Below, piece by piece: positions 1 through 7,276 of a DNA stretch of 40,956 nucleotides (the first letter of the stretch is position 1; each line of letters starts with the position of its first letter). Made by a program: the position numbers and the translations under genes. A model generated the notes under the pieces. The model worked only from the letters and a program-made list of their open reading frames with translations, did not search any database and was not told the DNA's origin. The stretch is from an uncultured Oscillospiraceae bacterium (GTDB lineage Bacteria; Bacillota; Clostridia; Oscillospirales; Ruminococcaceae): contig CASFXA010000061.1 in assembly GCA_949298535.1 (NCBI GenBank), positions 1 to 40,956 of the forward strand, read 5' to 3'.

Positions 1-200
1 GAGCGTGTCGAAAAAGTTCGACACGCTTCCAGGGGGTATCCCATACCCCCTGGATACGATTCTGGTTCCAGAAGAAACCAGAATCGATACCCCCGGTTTC
101 GCGCCCCTGTGGGCGCGGGTCGGGGGATAAAAATCAGGCGCCTGTCCTGATTTTTATGATTTTGAATGTTGTTTCCATTTTGAAGGTGGGTTTTTCGACA
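1..200. repeat. Palindrome cluster with short inverted ends (MITE- or REP-like)
   Basis: A non-coding block built almost entirely of adjacent palindromes. Arms 2-12/17-27 (11 bp), 29-39/43-53 (11 bp), 57-67/76-86 (11 bp), 100-106/111-117 nested in CCCCCG/CGGGGG at 90-95/121-126, and 127-138/146-157 (12 bp). The block is bounded by the perfect 10-bp inverted pair TGTCGAAAAA (6-15) and TTTTTCGACA (191-200). No reading frame of interest is present. It looks like a small non-autonomous repeat inserted between genes. The left end may be cut by the window edge, and no target-site duplication can be verified. Confidence 0.6.
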
Positions 201-207
201 GCCTGGC

Positions 208-250
208 AGGAGCCTCCGCATCACAGATGCGGAGGCTCCTGTTTTTGTTT
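208..250 (+). terminator. Rho-independent terminator for an upstream plus-strand unit
   Basis: A perfect 15-bp stem (208-222 with 226-240, loop ACA) is followed on the plus strand by GTTTTTGTTT. On the minus strand no T run follows it, so it best terminates a plus-strand transcript coming from before the window. It lies just beyond the 3' end of the minus-strand regulator gene and may help stop that transcript too. Confidence 0.75.
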
Positions 251-267
251 CGCGCCCCAAGGGGATT

Positions 268-987
268 TCAGGGCTGATTCTTCAAATAAGAGGTGATGTT
301 GGTTCGCTCCGGATTGATATAGGAGAGGGTATATTCCACCAAGCGTCCGGAGGTGTCGGAAACCTGATGATTGATGCAGAAAACGGGGCTGTTGTCAGGC
401 AGTTCCAGCAGCTGTGCGTCTTCGTCCGTGAGAACGGTCACCATCAAAGTTTGATGGGCCTTGGCCAAAATAATATTGTTTTTTTCAAAGTTGTCATAAA
501 GGGATTCCACTGAAAAATCAATTTTTTCCACATCGGGAATCAGAGAGAAGGGAAAATAGGTATCGTCAATGACAATGGCATGAGCGTTTCCGATCCGCAC
601 CCGGGTCAGATGATACAAGGGAGTTCCAACAGGCAGCTGGAAACAGCGGGAGAGCTTATACCCCGCCGGAACCTGCTGGGCGATCAATACTTTGCTGGTG
701 TGAACCACTCCCTGGGCTTTCAGCTGGGTACCGAATCCCCTGATGCTGGAGAAGTTCAGACGCATCCGTGCCGAGCGCACAAAATTTCCCCGCCCCTGGT
801 GGGCTGCAATCAACCCCTCCTGACGCAGATTTTTTAGGGCCGCACGAACCGTCAGCCGATTGATACCATAGATTTCTGCCAGCCGCCGCTCCGATGGAAG
901 GCAGGTGCCGATGGCGTATTCCCCGCTGGCAATTTTGTCCCGAATCAGATTTTCCAATTGAACATGAATGGGTAGTGTGTTTTGCAA
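268..987 (-). CDS. GntR family transcriptional regulator with UTRA domain (FrlR/FraR-like)
   Basis: 239-residue HutC-subfamily regulator. Residues about 5-70 form a canonical GntR winged helix (LPSERRLAEIYGINRLTVRAAL region, then a wing ending in GRGNFV). Residues about 85-235 form a UTRA effector-binding domain. Such proteins bind phosphorylated sugars or amino-sugar derivatives and release DNA. The start is a TTG at 985-987, preceded by AGGAGG about 10 nt upstream. It lies 21 bp downstream of a second UTRA regulator in the same direction, and the pair is divergent from the fructosamine operon at 2014-8248. It is therefore inferred to control that operon, with a fructosamine 6-phosphate as a plausible effector. 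The family call is firm; the effector is inference. Confidence 0.88.
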   Translation of the reverse strand: MQNTLPIHVQLENLIRDKIASGEYAIGTCLPSERRLAEIYGINRLTVRAALKNLRQEGLIAAHQGRGNFVRSARMRLNFSSIRGFGTQLKAQGVVHTSKVLIAQQVPAGYKLSRCFQLPVGTPLYHLTRVRIGNAHAIVIDDTYFPFSLIPDVEKIDFSVESLYDNFEKNNIILAKAHQTLMVTVLTDEDAQLLELPDNSPVFCINHQVSDTSGRLVEYTLSYINPERTNITSYLKNQP

Positions 988-1008
988 AGACAGGGAACCT
1001 CCTTTGCT

Positions 1009-1743
1009 TTAGGTTGAGCCCCTCAGGACTGGGGAACTTCTGTAGCAGGTGCTGCGGCTGGGATTTTTGTACACCGAGTACTCAAAAACGTCTCCGAACT
1101 GGCTAAGGGTTTGACAGGACAGAATCATCAGCGGTTCCCGGGGAGCGAGATGGAGCAGCTGACAATCCTCCTCGGTGGGGGTGCCGATGAGAAAATCCAG
1201 AAATTTGTTATCGGCTTCGATGCCATATTCCTGTTCCAGCACATCATACAGGGAGCGGGAAGAAAGAGCATATTTCTGCAGTTGAGGAAAACGGTTTTCC
1301 GACAGATAGGAGGTAATCAGCACACAGATCCCTTCCTCAGATTTCCACAGCTGGCGCAGACAATACACGCTGCTGCCAAGGGGCAGATTCAAAGCGTTGG
1401 AGACTACTTTGGAGGCCTCCACCACGGAAAGGGACAGCGCGTTGGTAAAACTGAGGGAAGGAAGCCCGCCGGAGGAAAGATTATTGGAGGGCCAGCCCCA
1501 GGCGTTGAAAACCAATCTGGAAGGGGCTACCAGATATTGCCCCTCCTCGGGGTTGCCGTCCAAAGTACCGTCATAAAAAAGCTGGAGCAGGGCTCTGGAG
1601 GTCAGGTCTTCGGGAAACAGCAGCAGCTGTGAAAGTTCTTTTACAGAAGGCAGAGGCGCACCTGGCTGCAGCTCTTCTTCCGCGATCAGCTGGACGATAC
1701 GGTCCATCGCCCCGATGACAGTGGGATTAAAAAGGCTTCTCAC
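1009..1743 (-). CDS. UTRA-domain regulator with a degenerate GntR winged helix
   Basis: 244 residues from the GTG at 1741-1743. This start is chosen because AGGAGG (1753-1758) lies 9 nt upstream, whereas the ATG at 1771-1773 has no ribosome site. The N-terminal region keeps the LPS..ELS helix of GntR proteins. The usual recognition helix (S-R-x-T-V-R-x-A-L) is replaced by FPEDLTSRALLQL, and the wing is altered. The C-terminal part is a UTRA domain that aligns by eye with its neighbour (YDVLEQEYGIEAD versus YDNFEKNNIILAK). It is first in a two-regulator operon and its promoter overlaps a palindrome. It may bind DNA poorly and act as a heteromeric partner or effector sensor. UTRA membership is fairly certain; the role is inference. 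Confidence 0.75.
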   Translation of the reverse strand: MRSLFNPTVIGAMDRIVQLIAEEELQPGAPLPSVKELSQLLLFPEDLTSRALLQLFYDGTLDGNPEEGQYLVAPSRLVFNAWGWPSNNLSSGGLPSLSFTNALSLSVVEASKVVSNALNLPLGSSVYCLRQLWKSEEGICVLITSYLSENRFPQLQKYALSSRSLYDVLEQEYGIEADNKFLDFLIGTPTEEDCQLLHLAPREPLMILSCQTLSQFGDVFEYSVYKNPSRSTCYRSSPVLRGST

Positions 1744-1763
1744 CGTATGCTTCCTCCTTCTTG

Positions 1764-1784
1764 AGGCGCCCATATGCGGCGCCT
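1764..1784 (-). promoter_or_regulatory. Leader hairpin before the first regulator gene
   Basis: Arms AGGCGCC (1764-1770) and GGCGCCT (1778-1784) enclose a 7-nt loop. The hairpin lies between the promoter and the GTG start of the minus-strand regulator, just upstream of its ribosome site. It could modulate translation; no function is shown. Confidence 0.4.
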
Positions 1785-1790
1785 GGGACT

Positions 1791-1810
1791 TATGGTACTA
1801 GTATACCATA
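1791..1810. promoter_or_regulatory. Operator palindrome overlapping the minus-strand regulator promoter
   Basis: TATGGTA-N6-TACCATA (1791-1797 and 1804-1810). On the minus strand, TATACT (complement of 1800-1805) is a good -10 box for the regulator operon and lies inside the palindrome; the matching -35 is weak. The GGTA/TACC core also occurs in the second palindrome at 1972-1995. HutC-type GntR proteins typically bind such sites, so autorepression is inferred. Confidence 0.6.
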
Positions 1811-1933
1811 GAAAGGGTCACAAATGAAATAGCTCTTATCAAAAACTTTACCAATTCCATTCTTTTGCTTAAATGACAGAAAATTGCCCTCAAATTATGT
1901 ATAGTTTTAATTTTAGTAGTGAATATATTTTTA

Positions 1934-1962
1934 TTGACTTTGCTTACACAGGGTGGTAAACT
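1934..1962 (+). promoter_or_regulatory. Promoter of the fructosamine operon
   Basis: TTGACT (1934-1939), a 17-bp spacer, and TAAACT (1957-1962). Predicted transcription start is near 1969, immediately ahead of the palindrome at 1972-1995, so a repressor bound there would block start or escape. Confidence 0.65.
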
Positions 1963-1971
1963 TATATCATA

Positions 1972-1995
1972 AACTGGTATGAGACTATACCAGTT
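1972..1995. promoter_or_regulatory. Operator palindrome for the fructosamine operon
   Basis: Perfect inverted repeat AACTGGTAT-N6-ATACCAGTT, arms 1972-1980 and 1987-1995. It lies just after the predicted transcription start and before the GAGGAGG ribosome site of the kinase gene. Its GGTA...TATACC core matches the other palindrome at 1791-1810. The two adjacent UTRA regulators are the obvious candidates to bind it. Confidence 0.7.
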
Positions 1996-2013
1996 GCAGA
2001 GAGGAGGAAACAG

Positions 2014-2841
2014 ATGTTTCGTATTATCGGTATCGGAGACAATGTGGTGGACCGATACCTCTATAAAAACAAAATGTATCCCGGTGGAAATTCCGTCAAC
2101 GTACCTGTTTTGGCCAAACGTTCCGGCTTGGCGGAGGCGGCATACATAGGCTGCCTGGGTACTGACGCAGCCGGAGCTCATGTGCTGGCGGCTTTGCGCA
2201 GCGAGGGGCTGGATGTCTCCCGGGTTCGTGTGATGGAGGGCCCCAACGCTTATGCCAACGTGACGCTGGTGGATGGGGACCGCACCTTTTTGAGCGGCGA
2301 TCAGGGCGGTTCAATAGGTGTTTCCCACAACATCGTCCTGGACAAGGAAGATGAGGCGTTCATCGCTACCTATCAGCTGATTCACACCAGTGTTTACAGC
2401 GGTATCGACGGTATGCTTCCTCAGATGAAGGCCATCGGGCCGGCCATCTCCTATGATTACTCCGATCATCTGGACCTGGAGGAAATTAAGGGCACCCTGC
2501 CCTATGTGGATTTCGCCATTTTCTCCGGCGGCGATGGGGATGAAAAGGTTCTTCAGGACTTTATCACCAAAGTGGCGGAGATCGGTCCCAAGCACGTGCT
2601 GATGACCAAAGGCTCCAAGGGCTCCATGCTTTACCGCGACGGTGTTTATTACCACCAGGGCATCTACCATATCGATCATGTGGTGGATACCATGGGAGCG
2701 GGAGATTCCTTCATCGCCCGGTATCTGGCCGGCATTTATAATGGAGAGGAAACCCAGCAGAGCATGGCAAACGCCGCGGAATTTGCCGCGAAAAATTGCC
2801 TGGTGGCCGGTACCTTTGGTTACGAGACCGACATCCGTTGA
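2014..2841 (+). CDS. frlD: PfkB-family fructosamine kinase (fructoselysine 6-kinase-like)
   Basis: 275 residues, close to the length of known FrlD kinases. It would use ATP to phosphorylate the sugar C6 of an imported Amadori product (fructoselysine, fructose-asparagine or similar) in the cytoplasm. Seen: N-terminal GIGDNVVDRY and the GGNSVNV sugar-binding stretch of ribokinase-fold enzymes, and the PfkB C-terminal signature DTMGAGDSFIA at 225-235 with the catalytic Asp at 231. The start ATG follows GAGGAGG at good spacing. It is the first gene of the operon, with the transporter and two deglycase-like genes downstream. The PfkB fold is certain. Fructosamine specificity rests on the neighbouring SIS deglycases and general likeness to FrlD/FraD; another sugar kinase activity is possible. 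Confidence 0.82.
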   Translation: MFRIIGIGDNVVDRYLYKNKMYPGGNSVNVPVLAKRSGLAEAAYIGCLGTDAAGAHVLAALRSEGLDVSRVRVMEGPNAYANVTLVDGDRTFLSGDQGGSIGVSHNIVLDKEDEAFIATYQLIHTSVYSGIDGMLPQMKAIGPAISYDYSDHLDLEEIKGTLPYVDFAIFSGGDGDEKVLQDFITKVAEIGPKHVLMTKGSKGSMLYRDGVYYHQGIYHIDHVVDTMGAGDSFIARYLAGIYNGEETQQSMANAAEFAAKNCLVAGTFGYETDIR

Positions 2842-2853
2842 ACAAGGCGTTCG

Positions 2854-2886
2854 CAGCGCGGGGAATCTTTCGGCAATACCGCGCTG
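2854..2886 (+). promoter_or_regulatory. Intercistronic hairpin before the binding-protein gene
   Basis: CAGCGCGG (2854-2861) pairs with CCGCGCTG (2879-2886). There is no T run, so it is not a terminator. It sits in the kinase to binding-protein gap and could protect the 5' end of a processed binding-protein mRNA. Confidence 0.4.
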
Positions 2887-2940
2887 TAGCATATGCACAA
2901 GCCAACAACACAAAAACAAATGACAGGAGGACTACAACGA

Positions 2941-4278
2941 ATGAAAAAACTGATATGCCTGCTTCTGGCACTCGCATTGACCCTGGGTCTGGCCGCTTGC
3001 GGCGGCAGCACCGCCTCTTCCTCCACGGCCTCATCCACTGCCAGCAGCTCCGGGGAAGCAGCCTCCGGAGGCTCCGGTGATCAGATCACCCTGAAGTTCC
3101 TGCACAAGTGGCCCCAGCCGGAGAACGTCGGTTATTTTGACGAGATCGTTGCGGCTTATATGGAAGAGCATCCCAACATCACCATCGTTTCTGAGGCTGT
3201 CGCCGATGAGCCCATTAAGGATAAGCTCCGCGTGATGATGGGTTCCGATGACCGTCCCGACGTCTTCTTCTCCTGGAGCGGCGAGTTCGCCAGAAAGTTC
3301 ATCGCTGCCGACGCGGTTCTGGATCTGACCGACGCCCTGGACGCTGATGACGGCGCCTGGAGAAGCACCCTGATGGAAGCCGGCCTGGAGCCCTTCAGCT
3401 CTGACGGCAAAAACTATGGTATTCCGCTGCGCCTCAACGGCAAGTTCTTCGTTTACAACAAGGAAATCTTCGAGCAGTACAACCTGACTCCTCCCACCAC
3501 CTGGGATGAGTTCCTGACCCTCTGCGAGACCCTCAAGAGCAACGGCGTTGCTCCTCTGGCCTTCGGCAACCAGTATCCTTGGGCTGCCTGCCACTACATC
3601 ACCGGCCTCAACCAGAAGCTGGTTGCTCAGGATGTCCGTATGAAGGACTATGAGAAGAGCACCGGCGAGTACACCGATCCCGGCTATGTCACCGCTCTGA
3701 ATATGTTCAAGGAACTCAACGACAAGGGTTACTTCAACGAGTTCCCCAACTCCATCTCTCACGATATGGCTCACCAGAACTTTGCCATGGGCCAGTGCGC
3801 CATGCTCTATGTGGAGCTGGAGGAGTTCAACACCGTTAACAACAACATGGAAGGCACTCCTTGGGGCTTCTTCGCAATGCCCGCCATTGAGGACGGAGCC
3901 GGCAACCAGAACTTCCTCACTGGCGCTCCCGACGGCTTTATGGTTTCTTCCACCACCAAGTATCCTGACGAGGCCATCGATTTCCTGAAGTATATGACCA
4001 GCGTCACCAGCGCTCAGAAGATGATCGATATGCTCGGCTGGCCCAGCCCTGTTGTCGGCGCTCATACTGCTGACAACTCTCCTGAGTACCTCATCGAAGG
4101 TATGCAGGCGGTTCAGGAAGCCGAAGGTATGGCTCTGTGGCTGGATACCGATATCGACATCCGGATCTCCGACGTTTACCTGCCCGGTCTCCAGGATCTG
4201 CTCAACGGCGACGTCACCTCTGAGGGCCTGATGCAGAAGGTTCAGGAGATTGCTGCGACTGTCAGAGCAGAGGGCTGA
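2941..4278 (+). CDS. Carbohydrate ABC transporter substrate-binding lipoprotein
   Basis: 445 residues from the ATG at 2941, which follows AGGAGG and begins the signal peptide; an upstream in-frame ATG at 2893 would bury that signal and is rejected. The lipobox LAAC places the lipidated Cys at residue 20, followed by a Ser/Ala-rich linker to about residue 42. The rest is a family 1 (SBP_bac_1, MalE-like) fold: ITLKFLHKWPQPENV at the mature start, repeated aromatic ligand-contact residues, and GWPSPV near the C terminus. It captures the operon substrate outside the membrane and delivers it to the two permeases. Context suggests an Amadori compound. The ligand cannot be read from sequence. It is the most highly translated-looking gene of the operon in codon choice. 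Confidence 0.9.
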   Translation: MKKLICLLLALALTLGLAACGGSTASSSTASSTASSSGEAASGGSGDQITLKFLHKWPQPENVGYFDEIVAAYMEEHPNITIVSEAVADEPIKDKLRVMMGSDDRPDVFFSWSGEFARKFIAADAVLDLTDALDADDGAWRSTLMEAGLEPFSSDGKNYGIPLRLNGKFFVYNKEIFEQYNLTPPTTWDEFLTLCETLKSNGVAPLAFGNQYPWAACHYITGLNQKLVAQDVRMKDYEKSTGEYTDPGYVTALNMFKELNDKGYFNEFPNSISHDMAHQNFAMGQCAMLYVELEEFNTVNNNMEGTPWGFFAMPAIEDGAGNQNFLTGAPDGFMVSSTTKYPDEAIDFLKYMTSVTSAQKMIDMLGWPSPVVGAHTADNSPEYLIEGMQAVQEAEGMALWLDTDIDIRISDVYLPGLQDLLNGDVTSEGLMQKVQEIAATVRAEG

Positions 4279-4311
4279 TTCTTTCGGTCTTGATCTCCCC
4301 GCAAAAAGTCT

Positions 4312-4340
4312 ATCCCCCTGGTCCTCAGGGCCAGGGGGGA
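4312..4340 (+). promoter_or_regulatory. Intercistronic hairpin after the binding-protein gene
   Basis: ATCCCCCTGG (4312-4321) pairs with CCAGGGGGAT (4331-4340), 9-nt loop, followed by GAAAAAGGAGG, which includes the ribosome site of the permease. There is no T run. Such hairpins behind binding-protein genes usually protect the upstream mRNA 3' end and lower permease expression; that role is inferred here. The second ABC locus has a similar hairpin at 36451-36486. Confidence 0.55.
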
Positions 4341-4362
4341 TGAAAAAGGAGGCCAAACACGA

Positions 4363-5259
4363 ATGTATAAATCTAAACGCGGCATTTGGCTGTTCATTTT
4401 GCCGGGCTTCCTGTTGATGACAGTCTTTGTATTCTTTCCATTGATTCTGAACTTTGTCTACAGCCTGTTCCAGTGGAGCGCTTTCTCCCAGAGCAAGGTG
4501 TTTGTAGGCATTGAATACTACAAACGAATTCTGCAAGACCCCATCATCGTTACGGCACTGAAGAACAACACTCTTTACGCGATTGTTTCCGTTCTTTGCC
4601 AATGCGGTATCGGTCTGATTTTGGCCGCCTTGCTGGAAAACCACAAGATGCGCCGCTTTCAGCCTTTCTTCCGCACGGCTTATTTTATTCCGTCCATCAT
4701 TTCCATTACCGTTATTGGTTTGTTGTGGCAATTTGTCTACAATCCCCAGATCGGTATCGTCAACCCCCTTCTGGAAGCGCTGGGGCTGGGAAAATACACT
4801 GCTGACTGGCTGGGTTCCTCTGAAACAGCTATGGGCGCGGTGATCTTTGTTTCCCAGTGGCAGAACATCGGCTATATTATGCTGCTGTACATCGTGGCCA
4901 TCCAAAAGATCGACGAATCCATCTTTGAATCCGCCACCATTGATGGCGCCACCGGGATTCAGAGCTTTTTCCGTATTCTGGTGCCGCTGGTGAAGGATAC
5001 CATCCTGGTCACCTGCGTCATCACCGTCATCGGAGCCTTCCGTGTGTTCAGTGAGGTTTACGTCATGACAGGAGGCGGCCCCGGACATACCACCGAGACG
5101 CTGGCTTCCTATATGTACCGCGTGGGATTCCGCAATGATGAGATGGGCTATTCAGCCGCTATTGCGACGCTGATTTTCGTCATCCTTTTGGTGCTCACAT
5201 TCATCCAGATGAAACTTTCCGGTAACTTTAACGAGATGAAGAAGGTGAGCAAAGAATGA
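4363..5259 (+). CDS. Carbohydrate ABC transporter permease (MalF/UgpA type)
   Basis: 298-residue inner-membrane permease. Hydrophobic segments are spread over the length, starting at about residues 8-32. The EAA loop that docks the ATPase is visible at about 189-210 (ESATIDGATGIQ...VPL). It forms the transport channel with the next gene, with which it overlaps by 4 bp (ATGA at 5256-5259), a sign of translational coupling. No ATP-binding subunit is encoded nearby, so a shared MsmX/UgpC-type ATPase elsewhere is expected. Family assignment is firm; substrate is inferred from the operon. Confidence 0.92.
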   Translation: MYKSKRGIWLFILPGFLLMTVFVFFPLILNFVYSLFQWSAFSQSKVFVGIEYYKRILQDPIIVTALKNNTLYAIVSVLCQCGIGLILAALLENHKMRRFQPFFRTAYFIPSIISITVIGLLWQFVYNPQIGIVNPLLEALGLGKYTADWLGSSETAMGAVIFVSQWQNIGYIMLLYIVAIQKIDESIFESATIDGATGIQSFFRILVPLVKDTILVTCVITVIGAFRVFSEVYVMTGGGPGHTTETLASYMYRVGFRNDEMGYSAAIATLIFVILLVLTFIQMKLSGNFNEMKKVSKE

Positions 5260-6095
5260 AGACGAAAAACCACCTGAGAACAAGAATTTTCCAGGGCGTA
5301 ACCCTGGTGGTCCTTTCCGCCTATGCAGTCACCGTTATTTACCCGCTGCTGTGGATGATCGTCAGTGGTTTCAAGACCAACAAGGAAATTTTCGGCGACA
5401 CCTGGGCTCTTCCCGCCAACTGGTCGCTGGACAACTATAAGCAGGCCTGGGACATCGGCGTTGGCACCTATTTTGTCAACAGCGTCATTGTGACGGTTTC
5501 CGCCATGGTGCTGACCATCTTTTTCGCAGCCCTGATCGCCTTTGTCTTTGCCCGTTTCCAATTCCCCTTCAAAAAGTTTCTGTTCGCCCTTGTGCTGGGC
5601 GGGATGATGCTTTCTCCGGAGGTCAGCTTGATTTCCCTGTATAAAATGCTTCAGAGCATGAAGCTGTATAATACATATTTCGCGTTGATTCTCCCTTATT
5701 CGGCGTTCAGGATTCCTTTTTCCGCTTTTCTGATGTGGTCCTACTTCAAGGATCTCCCCCTTGAGATCGAGGAGTCGGCCTACCTGGATGGATGCAGTTC
5801 CTTCCAGATGTTCTACAAAATGATTCTCCCTATGAGTAAGCCGGTGGTGGCCACCGCTGCGTTGCTGGCGGCCATGACTTTTTGGAACGAGTTCATGTTC
5901 GGCTTGGTCTTTATCGAAAGCTCTTCCCTGAAGACCATCCCCATCGGACTGATGAACCTCCGCGGCACCTTGACCACAGAGTGGGCCATTATGCTGGCGG
6001 GCCTGACCATCTCTGCGTTGCCGATGATTGTTGTGTTCCTGGTGTTCCAGAAACAGCTGGTCAGAGGTATGACCGCAGGCGGTGTCAAAGGATAA
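5256..6095 (+). CDS. Carbohydrate ABC transporter permease (MalG/UgpE type)
   Basis: 279-residue second permease subunit. The N-terminal membrane segment at about 13-37 ends in YPLLWMIVSGFK, typical of MalG-like proteins. The EAA loop is at about 172-196 (ESAYLDGCSSFQ...LPMSKP). It starts inside the stop codon of the preceding permease. It partners that permease and the lipoprotein at 2941-4278 for substrate import. The downstream gap of 69 bp leads to the first SIS gene without an obvious terminator, so the operon continues. Confidence 0.92.
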   Translation: MKTKNHLRTRIFQGVTLVVLSAYAVTVIYPLLWMIVSGFKTNKEIFGDTWALPANWSLDNYKQAWDIGVGTYFVNSVIVTVSAMVLTIFFAALIAFVFARFQFPFKKFLFALVLGGMMLSPEVSLISLYKMLQSMKLYNTYFALILPYSAFRIPFSAFLMWSYFKDLPLEIEESAYLDGCSSFQMFYKMILPMSKPVVATAALLAAMTFWNEFMFGLVFIESSSLKTIPIGLMNLRGTLTTEWAIMLAGLTISALPMIVVFLVFQKQLVRGMTAGGVKG

Positions 6096-6164
6096 TTTTC
6101 AGATTGGTAAAAGACGGCAGGCCGATTCCCGGCAGGCTGTCCAGATAAAAATGGAGGTATCGCT

Positions 6165-7157
6165 ATGTTGAAATTTGACAGAGCCGAGTTCATTGAGAAA
6201 GAAAAGACAGCCCTTGGCATGATTCCCCAGGTCGAAAAGATTGTGGACGAAGTGTGCCAGAAGGGCTATTCCAACATTTTCTATGTGGGCATCGGCGGCA
6301 CCGTTACTTATGCCTGGCAGGTGGAATCCATTGCGAAGTCCAATTCCACCCTCAAGCTGTATGTGGAAAACGCTGCGGATTTCCTGGCGATGGGCAACAA
6401 GAATTTTAATAAGGACAGCATCATGGTGATCGAGTCCGCTTCCGGCGACACCAAGGAAGTGGTGGCTGCCGTTGAGTATGCTCACACCCAGGGTGTCAAG
6501 GTCATCGGCTTTATCGAGAAGCCCGATTCTCCCTTGGCCAAGATGGTGGACTATCTCATCACCAATGATGGCGGCACCTATTATTACTGGTACGCTGTGA
6601 CCCTGCGCTTCATGTACAATAATGGCGAGTTCCCCGAATACGACGAGTTTATGGCCGAGCTGAAGAATATGCCTGAGGCCCTTGCCGATGTTCAGGAGAA
6701 GAACGATGAGAAAGCCAAAGCCTATGCGGAGCGCTATAAGGATGAGCCGCTGCAGTATCTGATGGGCTCCGGCAACCTGTGGGGCTGGGCTTACTGCTAT
6801 GCTATGTGCATTATGGAAGAGATGCAGTGGATGCGCACCAAGTCCATTTCTGCTGCTGACTTCTTCCATGGCACTCTGGAAGTCATCGAGCGCGACTCTG
6901 TCGTGGTTCTCTTCAAGGGCGAGGATAATGGCCGCAAGCTGATGGACAGAGCGGAGAATTTCCTTCACACCATCTGCAACAACGTCATCGTCTTCGATAC
7001 CAAGGACTTTGAGCTGAAGGGTATCAGCCCCAAATTCCGTGGCCTGGTGTCTCCCTTTGTTATGAACGCCGCCTGCCGTCGTGTTTCCGTCCATCTGGAG
7101 AACGAGCGGAAGCATCCTCTGGAGATCCGCAGATATTATCGTCGTCTCAACTACTGA
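6165..7157 (+). CDS. SIS-domain sugar-phosphate deglycase-like protein (paralogue 1)
   Basis: 330-residue protein with two SIS (sugar isomerase) halves, GlmS/FrlB/FraB-like. Family members split fructosamine 6-phosphates into glucose 6-phosphate and a free amino acid. Seen: IFYVGIGGTVTYAW near residue 38, the phosphate-site segment IESASGDTKEVV near 89, and the C-terminal IRRYYRRLNY ending typical of the group. The residues matching the two reported catalytic positions of FraB are kept: Glu219 in MEEMQW and His235 in FFHGTLE. The conserved SGE just before the His region in FrlB/FraB is AAD here. Start ATG follows GGAGG. Its relation to the other SIS gene suggests a different substrate or a joint complex. 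The family call is good; the exact reaction is inferred. Confidence 0.78.
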   Translation: MLKFDRAEFIEKEKTALGMIPQVEKIVDEVCQKGYSNIFYVGIGGTVTYAWQVESIAKSNSTLKLYVENAADFLAMGNKNFNKDSIMVIESASGDTKEVVAAVEYAHTQGVKVIGFIEKPDSPLAKMVDYLITNDGGTYYYWYAVTLRFMYNNGEFPEYDEFMAELKNMPEALADVQEKNDEKAKAYAERYKDEPLQYLMGSGNLWGWAYCYAMCIMEEMQWMRTKSISAADFFHGTLEVIERDSVVVLFKGEDNGRKLMDRAENFLHTICNNVIVFDTKDFELKGISPKFRGLVSPFVMNAACRRVSVHLENERKHPLEIRRYYRRLNY

Positions 7158-7198
7158 TTGAGCGGGGATCAATGCGGTTGTTCTGACAATCAGCAAAG

Positions 7199-7234
7199 GG
7201 TCCGGAGGCGGACAGTCACAGTCCGCCCCGGACC
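7199..7234 (+). promoter_or_regulatory. Hairpin between the two SIS genes
   Basis: A stem of 14 pairs with one bulged A (7199-7213 with 7221-7234, loop AGTCACA). No T run follows, so full termination is unlikely. It may be an mRNA processing or stability element separating the two deglycase cistrons. Confidence 0.5.
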
Positions 7235-7276
7235 GAAAATTGATGTTCATTGTATGAAGAAGGAGTTTTTGGTTTT

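Noticed and set aside
1744-1773. ATG start at 1773 for the second regulator
   Set aside because: No ribosome site precedes it, whereas AGGAGG lies inside the extra segment at the right distance from the GTG at 1743.
2893-2940. Longer start for the binding lipoprotein
   Set aside because: The additional 16 residues would precede and mask the signal peptide, while the ATG at 2941 directly follows AGGAGG.
3031-5088. A 685-codon antisense frame over the binding protein and permease
   Set aside because: It covers two clear transport genes, and its composition is that of reverse-strand translation of GC-rich coding DNA.
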